A stretch of DNA of 6,800 nucleotides, from assembly GCA_937881505.1 (NCBI GenBank), contig CALGEM010000354.1, positions 1 through 6,800 on the forward strand. The letters are read 5' to 3'. A program made the translations under genes and the position numbers. The notes under the pieces are model-generated. The model saw only the letters and a program-made list of their open reading frames with translations, was not told where the DNA came from and made no database searches. Source of the stretch: an uncultured euryarchaeote. Lineage in GTDB: Archaea; Thermoplasmatota; Poseidoniia; Poseidoniales; Poseidoniaceae. This document shows, one piece after another, positions 1 through 6,538 of this stretch (its first letter is position 1; each line of letters opens with the position of its first letter).

Positions 1-365
1 ATGACGTTTGGCAATACATCTGTCGGCGCATCAAGAATAGCGATGCCACAATCAGCTAGCTTTGCCGCATTTGATGGGTCGAGGATCAAACTCCAACTAT
101 CCGTCGGGGCGTCATCTCCCAGACGCTCTTTGATCATGTCGACGTTGTAGGCAACGCCTGTCGTGCCCCACATGTAAACAATACCCGCTTTGGTGTCAGC
201 CATTTGGCTATCTGCCAACCCCTGCACTTGTTTGTCCTGGTTGCCGGTATTAGACAGACGCGCCATGTCAATATCTGCGTACACGCCGGCTTCCCGACCG
301 CGTGCCAAGAAATCACCTGTTGGCACAACGAGGTCATACCCCGATGACCCGGCCATCATTTTCAT
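1..365 (-). CDS. PotF/PotD-like polyamine ABC transporter substrate-binding protein, N-terminally truncated, runs off left edge
   Basis: The reading frame gives 121 residues that match the middle of PotF-type spermidine/putrescine-binding proteins, which capture polyamines outside the membrane and deliver them to an ABC permease. Visible matches are MMAGSSGYDLVVPTGDFLA near the start, YMWGTTGVAYNVD at about residues 69-81, then a DAPTDSW segment and CGIAILDAPTDVLP just before the window edge. In intact relatives the GYDLVVP block lies roughly 80 residues into the precursor, so the signal peptide and first lobe strands are missing. An in-frame TGA at 377-375 blocks any upstream extension, and only about 98 bases separate ATG 365 from the end of the symporter gene, too few for the missing part. 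The stretch 366-463 holds no clear gene; a faint frame-shifted echo of the missing part (GAG GTG GAT GAA before the ATGs) is too short to trust. The family is clear; whether this is a decayed gene, a recombination product or an assembly join is open. Relatives are mostly bacterial, so transfer is possible. Confidence 0.75.
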   Translation of the reverse strand, partial: MKMMAGSSGYDLVVPTGDFLARGREAGVYADIDMARLSNTGNQDKQVQGLADSQMADTKAGIVYMWGTTGVAYNVDMIKERLGDDAPTDSWSLILDPSNAAKLADCGIAILDAPTDVLPNV

Positions 366-463
366 CCACCTCAATCATACCAATCCGCTCTACAACCCCT
401 CATCCGAGCAACATCAAACGCTCGTGGACATGGGGTGGGCGGTTGGCCAGCAGGGCATGACCT

Positions 464-2572
464 TCACGCTGTGACCGGCACCATGCCGCTGGGTTGGAAC
501 ACCAGCATCGTCAAGGTAACCGTCACCGATTCACTGTTATCGCCGCCCACTGGATTGCCGTTATTGGCGTTGAGGGCCACGTCCATGGTCAAGGGACCCA
601 TCATCTCGGGGGCTTTTCCAAGCATGGTCAGAACATCGATGAGGTCGCTTTCAGTTCCGTTCAGCGTATAGTCGCCCGAACCTTCGTTGGCGTATTGGTT
701 GAGGTCGGCGTTGGGACGAATGCTTCCTACGACGGTGGTCGTATCGCAAGCCGTGGTGGATTTCATACTGTCATCGCTTTCAGAAAAAGGCCCTGCTAAG
801 CCACTGTAGTCGGGGGTAGTCACCACTTCATCGCAGGCCGCGGTGAAGGTCTCACCCGTATCGGTGTAGGTGATGCTGAGTTCAGCAAGCAGCACAGCGG
901 TCATCGTTTCATCAATGACCACTTCGAAGGTCTGTGTATCACCGTCGGTCAGCGAGAAGGTCTCGGATTGACTCCACTGGCTGACTGTGTAGGACAGTTG
1001 ATACGAATCGTTTCCAGAGGAATCCGAAGAATCGGGCGCTACAGCCAGATAGGTGCCTTCGAGTGCACCAAAGAGCACCAAGATCACCACGGCCCCAATG
1101 GTCGTTGTGCGCTGGGTTGGCAGGCTGTAGCGGCCGAGGGGTTCTGGATTGGATTCCTGACGTTTCCAGCAGAGAATGAAGTGGGTGGCGAACGCCGCAC
1201 TCATGGCGGGGATGGATGGAAAAATATCCTCTCCATACGGGCTGAGACTCCAGAGGACAACAGCACTCAAGGCCGCTACCATCATCCAAATCGTGTGCTC
1301 TGTATCGGGTTCGTACCCCATCATTCGAATCAAGAGCAACGGCACGAAGATGCCGCCCAAACCGTAGACTGCAAGCACGACCAAGGCAAAGACGGAGTCG
1401 CCAAAGCCCGGGAATTGTTGGCCGCCCAGTGCGATGACGGTGACGAAGACAGCGATGACCATGGTGACGAGTTTCGTGGTTTTGTGCTCTTGAGCCCATT
1501 CGGGCTTGACGTCATCGGTGATGGCCGCCGTGCACGCCAGCACTTGGCTATCGGCGGTGGACATGGTCGCTGCGAAAATGGATGCGAGGATGACACCGGC
1601 GAGGAATGGATTGAGCACCTCCATCGCCAACAACGGCAACCCGTCTTGGGCCTGGGAAGCGTCAAGGTCGAGGAAAATGGCACGGCACGCCAGCCCGATG
1701 ATGAACATGAGTGCGATGAAGGGCGTTTGCCAAACGAAGAACCAGATGGCCGCTTCCTTGCGGTCTTTGTCGTCTTTGAGGGTCATCACGCGAGACACCA
1801 CTTGGGGTTGGCCTGCGACCCCGAGCCCGCCGAGGAAGAACGCACCGATCCACAACGTTACGCCAAAGGTCAGGTCGGCCGGGAACAGGTTGACCATCCC
1901 CGGGTCAATGTCTTTGAGTGAGTTGTGAAGCCCGGACAAGCCCCCAACTTCGGAGACGGCGACGAAACAGAGGATGGTGGAGCCGACAATCATGACGCAG
2001 GATTGCGCCGCATCGGTCCAAATGGAAGCACGAATGCCGCCTGCATAACAATAGGCGACGACCAACACAAATCCAATGAGAATGCCGATAACTTCCGACC
2101 AACCGAGCATGGCTCGAAGCGCCACACCACCAGCAACCAGCTGAGCTGCTGCGTAAATGGCGAGGAAAACGACTGAAAGAATGCCCGCCAGTTTGGCTTC
2201 AGGGGCTCCTGTGGTTTTCGAGACCAACGAGGAAAGGGAGCGAACACCCCGCTCATTTCCTTCCTTTTGGATGAACTTGTAGATCCAAATCCAAGCAACG
2301 GCTTGCCCCAAGGTCGAGACCAAACCGATCCAAATCCCCGAGTAGCCCTGGACGAAAATGAATCCAATGAACCCGATGAACATGTAGCCGGAGTTCCACG
2401 TGCTGACGGCACTCAAGGCTGCCAAAGCGGGATGCATGCCACGGCCTGCAACCAGATAGTCGTCCGTGGTGTCCTGTTTGACTCGCATGGAAGCGAGGCC
2501 GACACCGGCAAAGAAACTCATGAACATAAGGAATGAGAGCAACAAGACGATTTCGTCGGACAAGCCAAACAT
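464..2572 (-). CDS. PutP-like sodium/solute symporter (SSS family) with C-terminal extracellular domain
   Basis: This 702-residue membrane protein is a sodium/solute symporter of the PutP branch, probably importing proline or a similar small solute with Na+. Visible marks are DDYLVAGRG (residues 37-45) after the first helix, the second-helix SAVSTWNSG segment (54-62), GQPQVVSRVM (254-263), and AATMSTADSQ (334-343) followed by AITDD, which matches the PutP helix carrying Na+-site Ser/Thr. About 13 hydrophobic helices lie between residues 6 and 468. A further helix at about 489-512 is followed by some 190 acidic, Ser/Thr-rich, probably beta-stranded residues with two cysteines (580 and 609). 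Since PutP has 13 helices with its C-terminus inside, an extra helix would place this tail outside. PutP itself has about 500 residues. The frame is open upstream to an ATG at 2620, but ATG 2572 fits better: it lies one base after the dph5 TGA, has GGGGTGA five bases before it, and starts the protein just ahead of helix 1. Substrate is inferred only. Confidence 0.9.
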   Translation of the reverse strand: MFGLSDEIVLLLSFLMFMSFFAGVGLASMRVKQDTTDDYLVAGRGMHPALAALSAVSTWNSGYMFIGFIGFIFVQGYSGIWIGLVSTLGQAVAWIWIYKFIQKEGNERGVRSLSSLVSKTTGAPEAKLAGILSVVFLAIYAAAQLVAGGVALRAMLGWSEVIGILIGFVLVVAYCYAGGIRASIWTDAAQSCVMIVGSTILCFVAVSEVGGLSGLHNSLKDIDPGMVNLFPADLTFGVTLWIGAFFLGGLGVAGQPQVVSRVMTLKDDKDRKEAAIWFFVWQTPFIALMFIIGLACRAIFLDLDASQAQDGLPLLAMEVLNPFLAGVILASIFAATMSTADSQVLACTAAITDDVKPEWAQEHKTTKLVTMVIAVFVTVIALGGQQFPGFGDSVFALVVLAVYGLGGIFVPLLLIRMMGYEPDTEHTIWMMVAALSAVVLWSLSPYGEDIFPSIPAMSAAFATHFILCWKRQESNPEPLGRYSLPTQRTTTIGAVVILVLFGALEGTYLAVAPDSSDSSGNDSYQLSYTVSQWSQSETFSLTDGDTQTFEVVIDETMTAVLLAELSITYTDTGETFTAACDEVVTTPDYSGLAGPFSESDDSMKSTTACDTTTVVGSIRPNADLNQYANEGSGDYTLNGTESDLIDVLTMLGKAPEMMGPLTMDVALNANNGNPVGGDNSESVTVTLTMLVFQPSGMVPVTA

Positions 2573-2573
2573 C

Positions 2574-3458
2574 TCATTCACCCCGCTTCCAACGAAGGAC
2601 GGCCTTCTCTTCAACCTCACCCGTGCCTGCGGGGAAGATGAGGCTGTTCAAGCGGCCCCCTTTTTCCTCACCCAAAGCGCCGAGCGTGGTGGTGACGATG
2701 GACTGGTCGGGCGTGCCCATGTCTGCACACAAGACGACAGGGATGTCATCGAAGTTCTGTTGCAAATAGAGTTTCGTGGCCATTTGGCGGAACGCCAGCC
2801 GAACATAGTCTTCGGACAGCGGTTCATCCACAGTCCCCTGCAATTTCTTCCACATCAGGCGCATGGATTGAACAGCGTCTTCAGGGCGCATGGGCCGTTG
2901 GTCGCCCGTACCGAGGCCCGTGGGGTCCAAATCCAGCAGTGCAAGGGTGTGAAGATTCTGTTCCCAGTTGGAAGCGAGCACCTCCAGCGGAGAGGTGGCA
3001 ATCCAATCGCCGTAGGGGTAGGTAAGCGTGGTCTGCCGTCCGAATTTGTAGTTCGAAAGCCCCACCGCACCGGTGACCACCGAGGTGATGGAAATGCCGT
3101 GAAACACGCGACATTCCACGCCCATTTCCTGCGCTCGAAGTTGCAGATCCACATGCGTCGTCGCTTGCAACGGGTCGCCTACGACCAGGAGTGCGACAAG
3201 GGACTGCTTGGCGAGCGCAAAGAGTTCGTCAGGCTCTTCCACCTCGGGGCGCATGACGCGCTGTACCGAACCAACAACCGACTCAAGGCGGGCCAATTCC
3301 GTCTCGGGCCAAAGAGCTGTGTAGGCTTCGTACCGACGGTGGTCGGCCTTTGTGGCGGCGTCGAGGGCTTCTTGCGTCATGCCTTCCAGCCGACCCATCC
3401 CCATGCCGACCAGCAACAAACCCGTTTCGGGAAGGGAAGGGGATTCGCTGGCCGCCAT
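2574..3458 (-). CDS. dph5: diphthine synthase (elongation factor 2 diphthamide biosynthesis methyltransferase)
   Basis: The 294-residue product is a diphthine synthase, the cytoplasmic enzyme that uses S-adenosylmethionine to methylate the modified histidine of elongation factor 2 on the way to diphthamide. The tetrapyrrole-methylase-type fold is visible: GLLLVGMGMG at residues 13-22, KADHRRYEAYT at 37-47, VVGDPLQATTH at 92-102, HGISITS at 120-126, LSNYKFGRQTTL at 134-145, and a SLIFPAG segment near the end (272-278) that corresponds to the family's usual SLIVPG. It is somewhat longer than the usual 250-270 residues, through about 12 extra residues at the N-terminus and a middle segment around 180-240. 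The frame stays open to an ATG at 3497, but ATG 3458 is preceded by a perfect GGAGGT with a six-base spacer, so I chose it. The stop TGA (2576-2574) is one base from the symporter start, implying a shared transcript. No dph2 partner is in the window. The diphthine synthase call is secure; the longer N-terminus is real in either start model. Confidence 0.95.
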   Translation of the reverse strand: MAASESPSLPETGLLLVGMGMGRLEGMTQEALDAATKADHRRYEAYTALWPETELARLESVVGSVQRVMRPEVEEPDELFALAKQSLVALLVVGDPLQATTHVDLQLRAQEMGVECRVFHGISITSVVTGAVGLSNYKFGRQTTLTYPYGDWIATSPLEVLASNWEQNLHTLALLDLDPTGLGTGDQRPMRPEDAVQSMRLMWKKLQGTVDEPLSEDYVRLAFRQMATKLYLQQNFDDIPVVLCADMGTPDQSIVTTTLGALGEEKGGRLNSLIFPAGTGEVEEKAVLRWKRGE

Positions 3459-3495
3459 GCTCAAACCTCCGAGACGCTTGGACAGGGCGAGGGCC
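3459..3495. promoter_or_regulatory. short divergent intergenic region between dph5 and trm5 with dph5 ribosome binding site
   Basis: These 37 bases separate the two divergent starts. On the minus strand GGAGGT at 3470-3465 stands six bases before the dph5 ATG. On the plus strand a weaker purine run (AGGGCGAGGG) ends two bases before the trm5 ATG. No convincing archaeal TATA box is visible in the gap, so the promoter elements for each gene may lie within the other gene's 5' end. The ribosome-binding site is seen directly; the promoter role follows only from gene direction. Confidence 0.5.
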
Positions 3496-4587
3496 ATGCG
3501 TCATTTGAGCGTGCCGAGCGAGCAGACACAGGTGTGGCTGCAGCGATGCAGGGCCAATGGATGGCTCGCTCAGTCCGGGGTGGTTGAGGTCGATGAACAC
3601 CACCGCGCCCTTCCACTTACCGACGATGCGCCGGCCGAAGGCGATGCGTGTTGGGAGGGCTTTCCACACGTGGAGGTTGAACCCAAAAATCGCGGCCCGA
3701 CACACTGGACGGAACACCTCCCAGAACATCTCCAGTCTCTACCAGAATCCACCTGGCCGAGTTCATACGAAATTCAGGGTGACATCCTCATTCTCAAACT
3801 GGATGAGGAGGCTGAGCCTCACGCTCAAGCCATCGCCGAAGCGATGCTTGCTCAAATTCCTCACCTCCGACTGGTGTGCGCGGATGATGGTGTGATGGGC
3901 GATTTCCGCGTACGCGATCTCACCCTCATCCACAGCCGAGACGGGAGCACGACGACAAAAACCCGGGTCAAAGAAAACGACCAGGTGGTCGACGTTGACC
4001 CCGGCGAAGTGTACTACTCGGCCCGACTTGCACACCAACGAAAGAAAACTCACGACGAGGTACGGGCGTTCCGCCAACGTCTCAACCGCCCCGTGGTCGT
4101 CGCCGACCCGTATGCGGGCGTTGGCCCGTCGTTCGTGCTGTTGCTCAAAGACACCGACCTTCTGCAGGGTTATCTTGCCGGGGATTTGAATCCAAAAGCC
4201 GTGGACTTGATGCACCAAAACATCGCTCGATGGACGCGAAAAATCGACACGGAGTTCACCCCGGCCACGGTGCTGTGCAAAGACGCCCGAACGTGGAAGG
4301 ACGAGCCAGAACTTCGCGGAAAAGCAGACGTGGTCCTCGTCAACCTGCCTCACGACAGCTTCGAACATCTTCCTGATCTATTCCCCCTCTTCGTACCGCA
4401 CGGCGAAGGCTTGTTGCGCGGCTGGGCCATCATCGAGCGAACCTCCATCGATACCCGCGTTGAACAATTGGAACGACTTGTCCGAGCCGCCGGGGGCACG
4501 CCCAAGGAGACACGCGTTTCTGAAATCAAAGACTTCTCAACGACCCGCATCAAGGTCGTGTTTCAAACCCTCATTGCATGGGAATGA
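3496..4587 (+). CDS. trm5: tRNA (guanine37-N1)-methyltransferase, Trm5/Met-10+ family
   Basis: The 363-residue product belongs to the Trm5/TYW2 family, class I S-adenosylmethionine enzymes that in archaea and eukaryotes methylate N1 of G37 next to the tRNA anticodon and so help prevent frameshifting. Domain order fits Trm5b-like proteins: an N-terminal segment opening RHLSVPSE (2-9), the IQGDILILKL block (93-102) starting the RNase PH-like middle domain, TKTRVKENDQVVDVD (154-168), the EVYYSARLAHQRKK element (171-184; family form VYFSPRLATER), then the Rossmann domain with ADPYAGVGPSF (203-213), GDLNPKAVDLMHQNI (229-243), CKDAR (261-265) and VLVNLPHDSFEHL (280-292). The NLP motif favours Trm5 over TYW2, whose motif differs. 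The reading frame extends upstream to 3352, but ATG 3496 starts right at the family's N-terminus; the upstream part overlaps dph5 on the other strand. It is the first gene of the rightward cluster. A tricyclic-wyosine aminocarboxypropyl transferase (Taw2) role is the main, less likely, alternative. Confidence 0.88.
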   Translation: MRHLSVPSEQTQVWLQRCRANGWLAQSGVVEVDEHHRALPLTDDAPAEGDACWEGFPHVEVEPKNRGPTHWTEHLPEHLQSLPESTWPSSYEIQGDILILKLDEEAEPHAQAIAEAMLAQIPHLRLVCADDGVMGDFRVRDLTLIHSRDGSTTTKTRVKENDQVVDVDPGEVYYSARLAHQRKKTHDEVRAFRQRLNRPVVVADPYAGVGPSFVLLLKDTDLLQGYLAGDLNPKAVDLMHQNIARWTRKIDTEFTPATVLCKDARTWKDEPELRGKADVVLVNLPHDSFEHLPDLFPLFVPHGEGLLRGWAIIERTSIDTRVEQLERLVRAAGGTPKETRVSEIKDFSTTRIKVVFQTLIAWE

Positions 4588-4599
4588 AGCGTTCACTTG

Positions 4600-4749
4600 A
4601 TGAAGCACCGCCTGCTGGGTTGGCCCATGAAGACCGTCGTAAAGTGCGAATGTGGTGCAAGCATTGACATCGCTGGCGCAACACCGCGAAAGGACGGCAT
4701 CAAAGTCTGGTGCCGAGTCTGCGGGACGGTCACCGTCCATCAACGCTGA
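4600..4749 (+). CDS. small zinc-ribbon protein of unknown function
   Basis: This short gene encodes 49 residues from ATG 4600, or 40 from ATG 4627. From the second start the protein has CECG at residues 7-10 and CRVCG at 29-33, two paired-cysteine knuckles about 20 residues apart, the spacing of a zinc ribbon. The rest is basic (GATPRKDGIKVW and VTVHQR). Such ribbons in archaea are often RNA- or protein-binding, but no specific function can be assigned. It begins 12 bases after the trm5 stop in the same frame and could be translated by re-initiation; neither start has a good ribosome-binding site. The second start (MKTVVKCECG) gives the more natural compact fold, so the true start is uncertain. 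It was judged real because the cysteine pairs and compact composition are not expected of a chance frame, and because the neighbouring frames (27 codons from ATG 4584) carry no recognisable motif. Confidence 0.68.
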   Translation: MKHRLLGWPMKTVVKCECGASIDIAGATPRKDGIKVWCRVCGTVTVHQR

Positions 4750-4790
4750 ACATGCATCTCATACACCTCGCTGGCTCATCGGCATGTTCA
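4747..4790. repeat. 9-base perfect inverted repeat between the zinc-ribbon gene and guaAa
   Basis: TGAACATGC at 4747-4755 is repeated as its exact reverse complement GCATGTTCA at 4782-4790, separated by 26 bases. The left arm includes the zinc-ribbon stop codon and the right arm lies about 38 bases before the guaAa start. It could act as a protein-binding site upstream of guaAa or as a weak transcript hairpin; no T-run follows, so an ordinary terminator is not supported. A 9-base match may also be chance. Confidence 0.35.
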
Positions 4791-4827
4791 TGGTCGTTCC
4801 TCAACCACATCCGGGAGAGTGAGCGAC

Positions 4828-5421
4828 ATGGCTGACAAACCCCTCGTGATTGATGTTGTTGACAACGGGGGCCAATGGACGCACCGCGAATGGCGCATGC
4901 TTCGCTACCTCAAGGTGGATACGCAGATCATCGACAACACCACGCCCGTTGAGGAACTCCGCGAACTGGACGGCCTCATTCTCTCGGGGGGCGCGGCACG
5001 GGTTGGCCTGACCGGCGAACTGGGAAATTGCGGGGCGTTCCTTGAGCTCGACATCCCCATCCTCGGCATCTGCGCTGGCCATCAATTCATGGCGCGACAT
5101 TACGGCGGCGATGCTCGTGAATCACCTGAACCGGAATTTGGAGCCATGGAAATTGAACTCGTGGACGGCGGCGGAACCATCTTTGCAGGCACCGAGGCAA
5201 CCCAAACGGTGTGGGAGTCGCACAACGACGAAGTTCACGTCGTCCCGGAGGGATTCTTCATCACGGCCGGCAGCCCATCGTGCAAGGTCCAAGGCATGGA
5301 AAACGAGGCGGGAGACCGATTTGGTTTGCAGTTCCATCCCGAAGTGAATGATTCGGAGTTCGGGAAGGAAATGTTTGAGAATTTTGTCGCCGTTTGCCGT
5401 GCTCGCCGTGACGAATCTTGA
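4828..5421 (+). CDS. guaAa: GMP synthase glutamine amidotransferase subunit (GuaAa, class I glutaminase)
   Basis: The 197-residue product is the stand-alone glutaminase subunit of archaeal GMP synthase; it hydrolyses glutamine and passes ammonia to the ATP pyrophosphatase subunit that converts XMP to GMP. Counting from ATG 4828, VDNGGQWTHREWR (11-23) is the opening block, LILSGGAARVG (51-61) the oxyanion region, LGICAGHQF (79-87) carries the nucleophile cysteine (Cys82), and QFHPEV (168-173) carries the catalytic histidine and glutamate. SHNDEV (131-136) is typical of the GuaA class rather than of carbamoyl-phosphate or anthranilate glutaminases. Length is normal for the archaeal subunit. An in-frame GTG at 4819 would add three residues (MSD); I prefer ATG 4828, which has GAGAGTGAG ending four bases upstream. 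The partner gene (guaAb) is not present here; the next gene is instead a DNA methyltransferase of different base composition. The family is secure, and separation from its partner is common in archaea. Confidence 0.93.
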   Translation: MADKPLVIDVVDNGGQWTHREWRMLRYLKVDTQIIDNTTPVEELRELDGLILSGGAARVGLTGELGNCGAFLELDIPILGICAGHQFMARHYGGDARESPEPEFGAMEIELVDGGGTIFAGTEATQTVWESHNDEVHVVPEGFFITAGSPSCKVQGMENEAGDRFGLQFHPEVNDSEFGKEMFENFVAVCRARRDES

Positions 5422-5466
5422 TGATGAACATTGGTTATGTACTGTTGACATGGATAGGTCGATACC
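5422..5466 (+). promoter_or_regulatory. probable promoter region of the restriction-modification cassette
   Basis: This 45-base gap is more AT-rich than the genes to its left. TTATGTA at 5435-5441 lies about 29 bases before the methyltransferase ATG, a distance that would suit an archaeal TATA box with a start site at or just before the ATG. AGGT at 5456-5459 is a weak ribosome-binding candidate seven bases before the ATG. An in-frame TAG at 5455-5457 fixes ATG 5467 as the first possible ATG start. The promoter assignment is inferred from position and composition only. Confidence 0.3.
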
Positions 5467-6537
5467 ATGTCGGAGAAGAGCAAGCGAGACCTCGGTCAGT
5501 TTTTCACACGTGATTCTGTCTGGTTGCGCCCCCATATTCGGGCCCACATTGAAGCCCTAAGCGAACGATACACCGTGTGCGTTGACCCATTTGCTGGTGA
5601 TGGGCACCTCCTTGATCTGGCCAGTGATATGGGGTATCACATTCTCGGCCATGATATTGATCAAGGGATATGCGACACCAAAGAATGGGGAAAACCAAAC
5701 GATTCCATTCGTCGTGTTCTTGTCCATGAAAGAGCATTCGTCCTCACCAACCCTCCTTACCTAGCCAAAAATTCGGCAAAACGAATCAAATCACCCATGG
5801 TGGAGTATTTTTCTCCAGGCTTCATCCCCACCCTTGATGATTCGCGTCTGAATGTTTTGGACGACTTGTTTAAACTGGCCATTGAGCAAACCATAACAAA
5901 ATACGATGATTCAGTTTGGATTGTCCCTGAATCCGGCATCCAAGATTTGGATGATTTGCCCCATTGGAAAGACCGACTTCATTCAGTTACGATTCTCGAA
6001 GACAACCCGTTTGATGATACAGAACATCCCGTCTGCGTCATGATTTTTTCAACATCAAACCCACTGAAAGAGGTGTGGAAAAACGACACACTCCTCGGCA
6101 CATACGATGAGATTCGGCGCGTTCACAATCAAACCGCAAAAGGGCCATCCAATTTAACCCACATGAAATTCAACGCACCCGATGGAACGCTTGGTTACCG
6201 AGCTGTCGACGGAACTCGAGAAGACGGAAGCATGCGCATCAAATTCTGTCGGGGCGAGGAACTGGGTTATGACCGTAGCAACATCAAAGTTAGCAGCCGA
6301 CATTTGACCTACATTGAAATTGAACTTGAAGGCGATTTACTCGACAGCGTCATCGCGGAAGCGAATCGGCTCATTGATGCCTATCGGGAAGCCACCCACG
6401 ATGTCTTTTTGACGGCCTTCATGGGAAACACAAAAACAGGCGAACGGCGCAGACGTCTTGACTACAAACTCGCCCGAAAAATCTTCAATTCTGCATATGA
6501 GGGGCATATTTATGCCCAAACCACTCTTGAGTTGTGA
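5467..6537 (+). CDS. adenine-specific DNA methyltransferase of a Type II restriction-modification system
   Basis: The 356-residue product is an S-adenosylmethionine-dependent DNA methyltransferase, probably making N6-methyladenine. LGQFFTR at residues 9-15 is motif X, DPFAGDGHLL at 40-49 is motif I for cofactor binding, HDID (62-65) is the motif II acidic strand, and NPPYLAKNSAK at 95-105 holds the catalytic NPPY (motif IV). The order X, I, IV with NPPY marks a gamma-class amino-methyltransferase. WIVPES (151-156), LHSVTILEDNPFDDTEHPVCV (171-191, family-like) and the variable region from about 200 onward, likely including target recognition, complete it. The protein is full length and shows no broken motif. 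The recognition sequence cannot be read from the gene. Sampled lines of the gene are about 40-50% G+C while neighbouring trm5 and guaAa lines reach 62-72%, which suggests acquisition by transfer. The next gene starts one base after its stop, as in many methylase-endonuclease pairs. A solitary regulatory methylase is possible but less likely. Confidence 0.88.
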   Translation: MSEKSKRDLGQFFTRDSVWLRPHIRAHIEALSERYTVCVDPFAGDGHLLDLASDMGYHILGHDIDQGICDTKEWGKPNDSIRRVLVHERAFVLTNPPYLAKNSAKRIKSPMVEYFSPGFIPTLDDSRLNVLDDLFKLAIEQTITKYDDSVWIVPESGIQDLDDLPHWKDRLHSVTILEDNPFDDTEHPVCVMIFSTSNPLKEVWKNDTLLGTYDEIRRVHNQTAKGPSNLTHMKFNAPDGTLGYRAVDGTREDGSMRIKFCRGEELGYDRSNIKVSSRHLTYIEIELEGDLLDSVIAEANRLIDAYREATHDVFLTAFMGNTKTGERRRRLDYKLARKIFNSAYEGHIYAQTTLEL

Positions 6538-6538
6538 T

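Noticed and set aside
968..1921. Long plus-strand open frame (317 codons) opposite the symporter
   Set aside because: Its product is highly charged and low in hydrophobic residues with no motif, as expected for the antisense of a membrane-protein gene; the minus strand carries clear SSS family motifs through the same bases.
3352..3495. Upstream extension of trm5 to an ATG at 3352
   Set aside because: The added 48 residues have low-complexity antisense character and overlap dph5; family N-terminal similarity begins at ATG 3496.
3459..3497. Upstream dph5 start at 3497, whose ATG would overlap the trm5 ATG on the opposite strand
   Set aside because: No ribosome-binding site precedes it, while ATG 3458 has a perfect GGAGGT six bases upstream.
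2466..3587. Long plus-strand open frame (373 codons) opposite dph5
   Set aside because: It crosses the symporter start, all of dph5 and the divergent gap into trm5; dph5 motifs on the minus strand explain the region and the plus frame shows no domain.
4584..4667. ATG 4584 overlapping the trm5 stop (27-codon frame)
   Set aside because: It ends after 27 codons inside the zinc-ribbon gene and has no motif; the ribbon frame is the better reading.
4537..4743. Minus-strand frame (68 codons) covering the end of trm5 and the zinc-ribbon gene
   Set aside because: It is a shadow: the plus strand encodes the trm5 C-terminus and paired cysteine knuckles, and the minus product has no recognisable pattern.
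5445..5466. TTGACA at 5445-5450 as a bacterial -35 promoter box
   Set aside because: No matching -10 box lies at the required distance before the ATG, and the gene content is archaeal.
5400..5470. Possible genomic-island attachment site at the 3' end of guaAa
   Set aside because: The 3' end of bacterial guaA is a known integration hotspot, but the archaeal gene encodes only the glutaminase part and lacks that 3' region; no integrase gene or direct repeat was visible here.
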